In this document: positions 60,709 to 64,000 of the stretch, in pieces
Numbering within the stretch: position 1 is the first letter of the stretch
Layout of the letters: each line of letters opens with the position of its first letter
NCBI RefSeq assembly: GCF_000235365.1
Contig: NC_016450.1
Coordinates: 558,001 to 622,000, forward strand
DNA from: Eremothecium cymbalariae DBVPG#7215
Lineage: Eukaryota > Ascomycota > Saccharomycetes > Saccharomycetales > Saccharomycetaceae
Length of the DNA: 64,000 nucleotides
Reading direction: 5' to 3'
The notes under the pieces: generated by a model
The model's input: the letters and a program-made list of their open reading frames with translations, nothing else
Told to the model about the DNA's origin: nothing
Database searches by the model: none
Position numbers and translations under genes: made by a program

Positions 60709-61367
60709 CATACTTGGCTCTTGGTAAGCTAAGAGATTTCGTTAGTCTTGTAGACCTGACAAATAAGGCCTCCAAGACTGACGAAAGCTGTTTATCGGTG
60801 GTTTTCCTTGTTTTTTGTTCTTGTGTTGTCCTAGGTGTAGGTATTGTTTGTTACTTTGTACTAGTAACGATATTTCTCATAAATATTTACATAAAAAAAG
60901 AAGCGACATTTCCCCTTTTTGAAACGTAATCATGGGGAGCGTAGACGCAAAGGTTTCTGGGTGAATGGAGACGGGTGAGATGATTGATTTTGCCAAGGCC
61001 AGGGTTTTGACTTGGAGTGGAGAATGGTCGGAGAAAGGGGTTCTGGTGTTCTCCTGGTGCTGCTCCCCGTGGATCCCTTCTAGACACAACGCCCTCCTCG
61101 TTAAACCACTTCCAGGCTTCCATAAGGTTCCTTAGTATGGCCGGCGTGCAGGAAATGGGCTGGACGAACGCGGGTGTGGTGTCCGGGCTGAGTGCGTGCA
61201 CAAAAAGGCGGTTCCATGCCGGGCGTGGTTAAGCAAGGTTGTAGGTACTGCGGGCGCGTAATAGGTGGAATGTGAGTGGCTTAAATATAGCTTGGATACG
61301 GATACAGATACAGAGGATATAGGGACGCTAAGGTTATTGCAGTGTGTGCAGCGTAGTGTAGAACAGT
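60709..61367. other. GC-rich gap downstream of RVS167 with overlapping open frames
   Basis: AT-rich at 60709-60920, then distinctly GC-rich from about 60930 to 61260. The minus strand has about 112 open codons ending at 60887, of which 78 follow an ATG at 61123. The plus strand has a 59-codon ATG frame starting near 60966. None is recognised. The segment may be the upstream promoter of SAC7 or may hold a small gene or RNA. Confidence 0.35.
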
Positions 61368-62633
61368 TCAGTTTTTGTTTAGTCTTACGTAATTTCCTGG
61401 AAAGAGACCCTCTTGGCCGTTGTAGCGGCCTGTCCACCAGCCTGAAGAGTCGGCACGATCTAGGATTTCAATGACAGCGTTTGCAGGGAATGTGAGATCG
61501 GCTTTGTCTTGGGCGGCGAATGCGTACAGACTAGTGCAAGTTTCTGGGGCGGGAGCGGTAGAGGGAGTGGTATAGGCGGTGTAGGGCGATGGGGAGTAAG
61601 CAGGGGGCATGTCAGAGGTGTAAGCACCGGCGGGGGTATAAGTTACGGGAGCAGGGCTTGAGCTGCTGTTGTGAACGTAGGGATTTGCTGGGCCGGGGGA
61701 TGGGGATAGGGGGGATTGAGATTCTGAGGAGACAGAGGAACCAGAGGCAGAGACAGCGGCATAGCGGCGTTTTGTCATCTCCAACTTGGTTTTGGAATAG
61801 CCCAGTCTGAAATGGGTGATAGCAAGCGCGTCGGTTTGTTCTTCGATATTACCCCGTTTTTGGGTGAAATGTTCCAAGATGTCGCTTGGAAGATCAAAGT
61901 ATCCTATTTTCATATCCTCGATTCTGTTGTAGAGGGTATAGAAGATGTTGAGTTGCATGTAGTAAAAAGAGACAAAGAGAGGCTTGACAAATTCGGCTTC
62001 TAGATTGAAAAGCATGGGCAATTCTGTTTTGAGCAGGTCATTATAATAATCATATTCTTGCTGGGCCACCTGTAGCTCAGCTTCAGCCTTGTACATCTTT
62101 TCATCGTCTTTCACAGAGCGCTCTTTCTTGGTCTCGTACTTCCGATGGGCGTTCAAACGCCTGTCCAGGTCTAGTTTTTTATGGTTACGCTTAGTAGCCA
62201 TCTTACGGATAGAGTTTATTACCTTTAGCAAGTCCTGTGCGGGGCGAACGATCTTGTCCTCTATCAATTCCAGGTCTGGCTTCAATGTGCTCTGTAAATC
62301 ATTAACAAGCTCCCGGTACTGTTCAGAAGCAGCAATCCCCTGCGGGTTGTCTTCAACAACTACAGCATCGAGATTAGACACAGCACCGCTAATAGGCTTA
62401 AAAATTTCCTCCATCGCCTTAGCAAACCCAATTTGATGTTCTAACATCCCGTTGACAGCCATAAAATACCTCTTGGATTCATTGGTTAACTTCTGCGTTT
62501 CCACTTCAAGCTCCTTGAACCGCCGTTCAGCATCCATGTACACCGAATCAGTAGTCTGCTCCCCCATATTAAACTTTTGTCTAAATGATTGGGGAGCCCT
62601 TGTTACTGCCTTACCTAACCCTCTGATAGACAT
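61368..62633 (-). CDS. RVS167: Amphiphysin-like BAR/SH3 protein Rvs167
   Basis: A 421-residue protein. The N-terminal N-BAR domain is at about 1-245 ([20 protein letters not shown] amphipathic start, [30 protein letters not shown]). A Gly/Pro/Ala/Ser-rich linker at about 290-360 and a C-terminal SH3 at about 362-421 ([40 protein letters not shown]) follow. It forms a heterodimer with Rvs161 and drives scission of endocytic vesicles at actin patches. It is shorter than S. cerevisiae Rvs167 (482), mainly in the linker. It corresponds to YDR388W and is divergent from the transporter gene, as in S. cerevisiae. Confidence 0.97.
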   Translation of the reverse strand: MSIRGLGKAVTRAPQSFRQKFNMGEQTTDSVYMDAERRFKELEVETQKLTNESKRYFMAVNGMLEHQIGFAKAMEEIFKPISGAVSNLDAVVVEDNPQGIAASEQYRELVNDLQSTLKPDLELIEDKIVRPAQDLLKVINSIRKMATKRNHKKLDLDRRLNAHRKYETKKERSVKDDEKMYKAEAELQVAQQEYDYYNDLLKTELPMLFNLEAEFVKPLFVSFYYMQLNIFYTLYNRIEDMKIGYFDLPSDILEHFTQKRGNIEEQTDALAITHFRLGYSKTKLEMTKRRYAAVSASGSSVSSESQSPLSPSPGPANPYVHNSSSSPAPVTYTPAGAYTSDMPPAYSPSPYTAYTTPSTAPAPETCTSLYAFAAQDKADLTFPANAVIEILDRADSSGWWTGRYNGQEGLFPGNYVRLNKN

Positions 62634-63406
62634 TACCTTCCTGACTTAGTGCTTTAGTATTCCTTTCTTTTACTTTCCTTTTTTTTCCTAATAAATGGGC
62701 AGCTCAATAAACTGGATAGAACCACTCTTACTGTTATCTTACACAGCAATAACTCGTTTGTCGTTGACTTACTTTTATAAATATAGGGGCTCAACTTCTC
62801 AGCGTTTACGTTTTGTTTTATTTTCTTCGAGGCAAAAAACCGCTCTGGAGTTCAAGAGTCATTGTGAACGATAATGACAATTCAGAAGATGCCGTTTGAA
62901 TGATTTGACCAAGTCTAATATGAGAACAGGCACCTTATAGACAATATTTATCTTCACAGGATGGGATATATGCACTAGGGCACTGCTAGATCTTTTGAGT
63001 ACCCTTGAGAGCTCTTAGAGAGCTTCGCTCGTTTTTCTGTTGCCCGTGTCAGTCAATGTACATCACAAGTAAGAGATGAAGCGACTACGACGTCATAAAA
63101 CAAAAAACGGTAGCAATAGTCTATATATAATGAATAATAGGGCAAACACGTATATATATTGTCTAGGAGTTAAGAGTTATATAGTGCAAGTTGGCAAGGG
63201 ATTAAACTTCAATCAAATATTAAAAAGAAGATTAACTAACGAATATAGGAAAAGGACTTGCAAATAGCGGTTCCTATCCTCTCATTTGATTTTTTTTTGC
63301 GTGTAGACAGGAAAGACTCAATAATTCGTTGTTTCTGGAGTTAGGTGAGGTGTGTTGCTATTTCGTAAAGCTGTGCAGCGGGACACAATAACCAAAGTGA
63401 ATAGAT
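62634..63406. other. Divergent region RVS167 / transporter gene
   Basis: Noncoding apart from a 63-codon ATG frame at 63076-63267 (plus strand), which is Lys/Arg/Asn/Tyr-rich, ends RKRTCK and matches nothing I know. The first 225 bases upstream of RVS167 lack ATG on its coding strand. A short dyad (GAGAGCTCT) lies near 63007-63015. Confidence 0.45.
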
Positions 63407-64000
63407 ATGAGTTTGGATACAATAAGGAATGCATTTGAAAGGAATATAGCTGGTACGACTACCCTGGACGAAGAGCTTGAAAGAGCAGGAAATTCATATG
63501 TCCATGATTCTTCTCATTGCTCTGTGTTCACAGATACCACCAGTGATGACATAGATCATGTGGCAACTTCGGTTAGCTGTAGAACGGGTGTTGCATATGG
63601 AGCGGCTATAGCTTCGGGACTTGTAATCGGATATCAAATTGGGGTCATTGCGGCGGTATTTATATCATTGAAGGCTGAACATCTAGGGCTTCAGGTATTG
63701 TCGGATTTTACTAGGGAAGTTGTAACGAGTGTGACATGCATCGGATGCGTCGTTGGGTCTGTATGCTGGTATTTTTTAACGGATAGATACGGACGGAAGC
63801 CAATTTTGTTAAGTTCTGGGTTTGTTATTGTATTTTCTTCGGTTATAATGGCATTGTCGAATAGTTTAGAGGTCTTGGTATGTGGGAGGCTCATCTCGGG
63901 TGTCGCTGTAGGGGTTGCCGCGCAATGCACGCCCGCTTACTGGGGCGAGATTTCACCTGCCTCGTTAAGAGGTAGCATTATGGCTTCACAGACGGTAGCA
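63407..64000 (+). CDS. CIN10: MFS sugar-porter-family transporter, 5' part (YDR387C-like)
   Basis: The ATG at 63407 opens a frame that runs without stop to the window end (198 codons). A hydrophilic N-terminus of about 55 residues precedes membrane segments, the first being GVAYGAAIASGLVIGYQIGV. The MFS motif between helices 2 and 3 reads DRYGRKPILLS, and the sugar-porter signature after helix 4 is GRLISGVAVGVAAQCTPAYW then GEISPASLRGS. Position next to RVS167 matches YDR387C, a putative sugar-porter-family transporter of unknown substrate. Hexose/inositol transporters have the same motifs, so the substrate is not assignable. Confidence 0.88.
   Translation, partial: MSLDTIRNAFERNIAGTTTLDEELERAGNSYVHDSSHCSVFTDTTSDDIDHVATSVSCRTGVAYGAAIASGLVIGYQIGVIAAVFISLKAEHLGLQVLSDFTREVVTSVTCIGCVVGSVCWYFLTDRYGRKPILLSSGFVIVFSSVIMALSNSLEVLVCGRLISGVAVGVAAQCTPAYWGEISPASLRGSIMASQTVA

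Noticed and set aside
61184..61196. Telomerase RNA template or telomere repeat
   Set aside because: Only about 11 bases resemble yeast telomere sequence; no repeat array, no telomerase RNA structure recognised and no supporting synteny.
63076..63267. 63-codon frame between RVS167 and the transporter gene
   Set aside because: ATG-started but unremarkable in an AT-rich gap; reported only in the gap description.

Overview
The window is nuclear DNA of a budding yeast of the family Saccharomycetaceae. It holds 28 recognisable protein-coding genes plus one hypothetical ORF scored as plausible, two tRNA genes (Val-AAC, Phe-GAA with an intron) and one spliced gene (ARP9). Gene order interleaves what in Saccharomyces cerevisiae are separate duplicated blocks: YKL069W-YKL048C with YMR049C-YMR031C, and YOR141C-YOR134W with YDR390C-YDR387C. 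There is one locus each for the MSN2/MSN4, NUP116/NUP100, YET1/YET2, EIS1/YKL050C and SAC7/BAG7 pairs, and no ARG80 beside MCM1. That fits a lineage that did not undergo the whole-genome duplication (Kluyveromyces, Lachancea, Eremothecium, Zygosaccharomyces or Torulaspora type). I cannot name the species.

Layout. 1-14.9 kb: end of a free methionine-R-sulfoxide reductase gene, tRNA-Val, ERB1 (60S biogenesis), CSM3 (replication fork protection), NUP116 (nuclear pore), tRNA-Phe, MCM1 (MADS-box regulator), IOC4 (chromatin remodelling), YNK1 (NDP kinase). 15.5-28.6 kb: YET1, ARA2, SUB1, MNR2, CCS1, a YKL063C-like membrane protein and the stress regulator MSN2/4. 29.3-45.7 kb: a set rich in cell-cycle and chromatin genes: ELM1 kinase, MIH1 phosphatase, IMP2, RCH1, ARP9, CSE4 (centromeric H3), HOF1, EIS1, SFK1. 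46.9-64 kb: a second ancestral block: ARP8, SFL1, IDH2, UBA2, SAC7, RVS167 and the start of a sugar-porter-like transporter. Intergenic regions are long for this family, often 0.5-2 kb.

Three things stand out. (1) Three regulatory genes lie behind very long upstream stretches with no ATG on the coding strand: about 1.5 kb for SAC7, 0.74 kb for MSN2/4 and 0.43 kb for SFL1, while the opposite strand carries ATGs at ordinary density. This suggests long mRNA leaders cleared of upstream AUGs. (2) Perfect inverted repeats with 13-28 bp arms and tiny spacers recur, both between genes (4389-4446, a cluster at 24841-24957, 25248-25281) and inside coding sequence (SFK1 tail, YKL063C-like gene). (3) The SAC7 RhoGAP domain is split by a roughly 165-residue Asn/Asp-rich insertion encoded largely by a trinucleotide microsatellite.

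Nothing looks horizontally acquired. I see no transposon, LTR, CRISPR array or point centromere. Start codons were chosen at ATG; several longer open frames begin only at TTG or GTG and were shortened.
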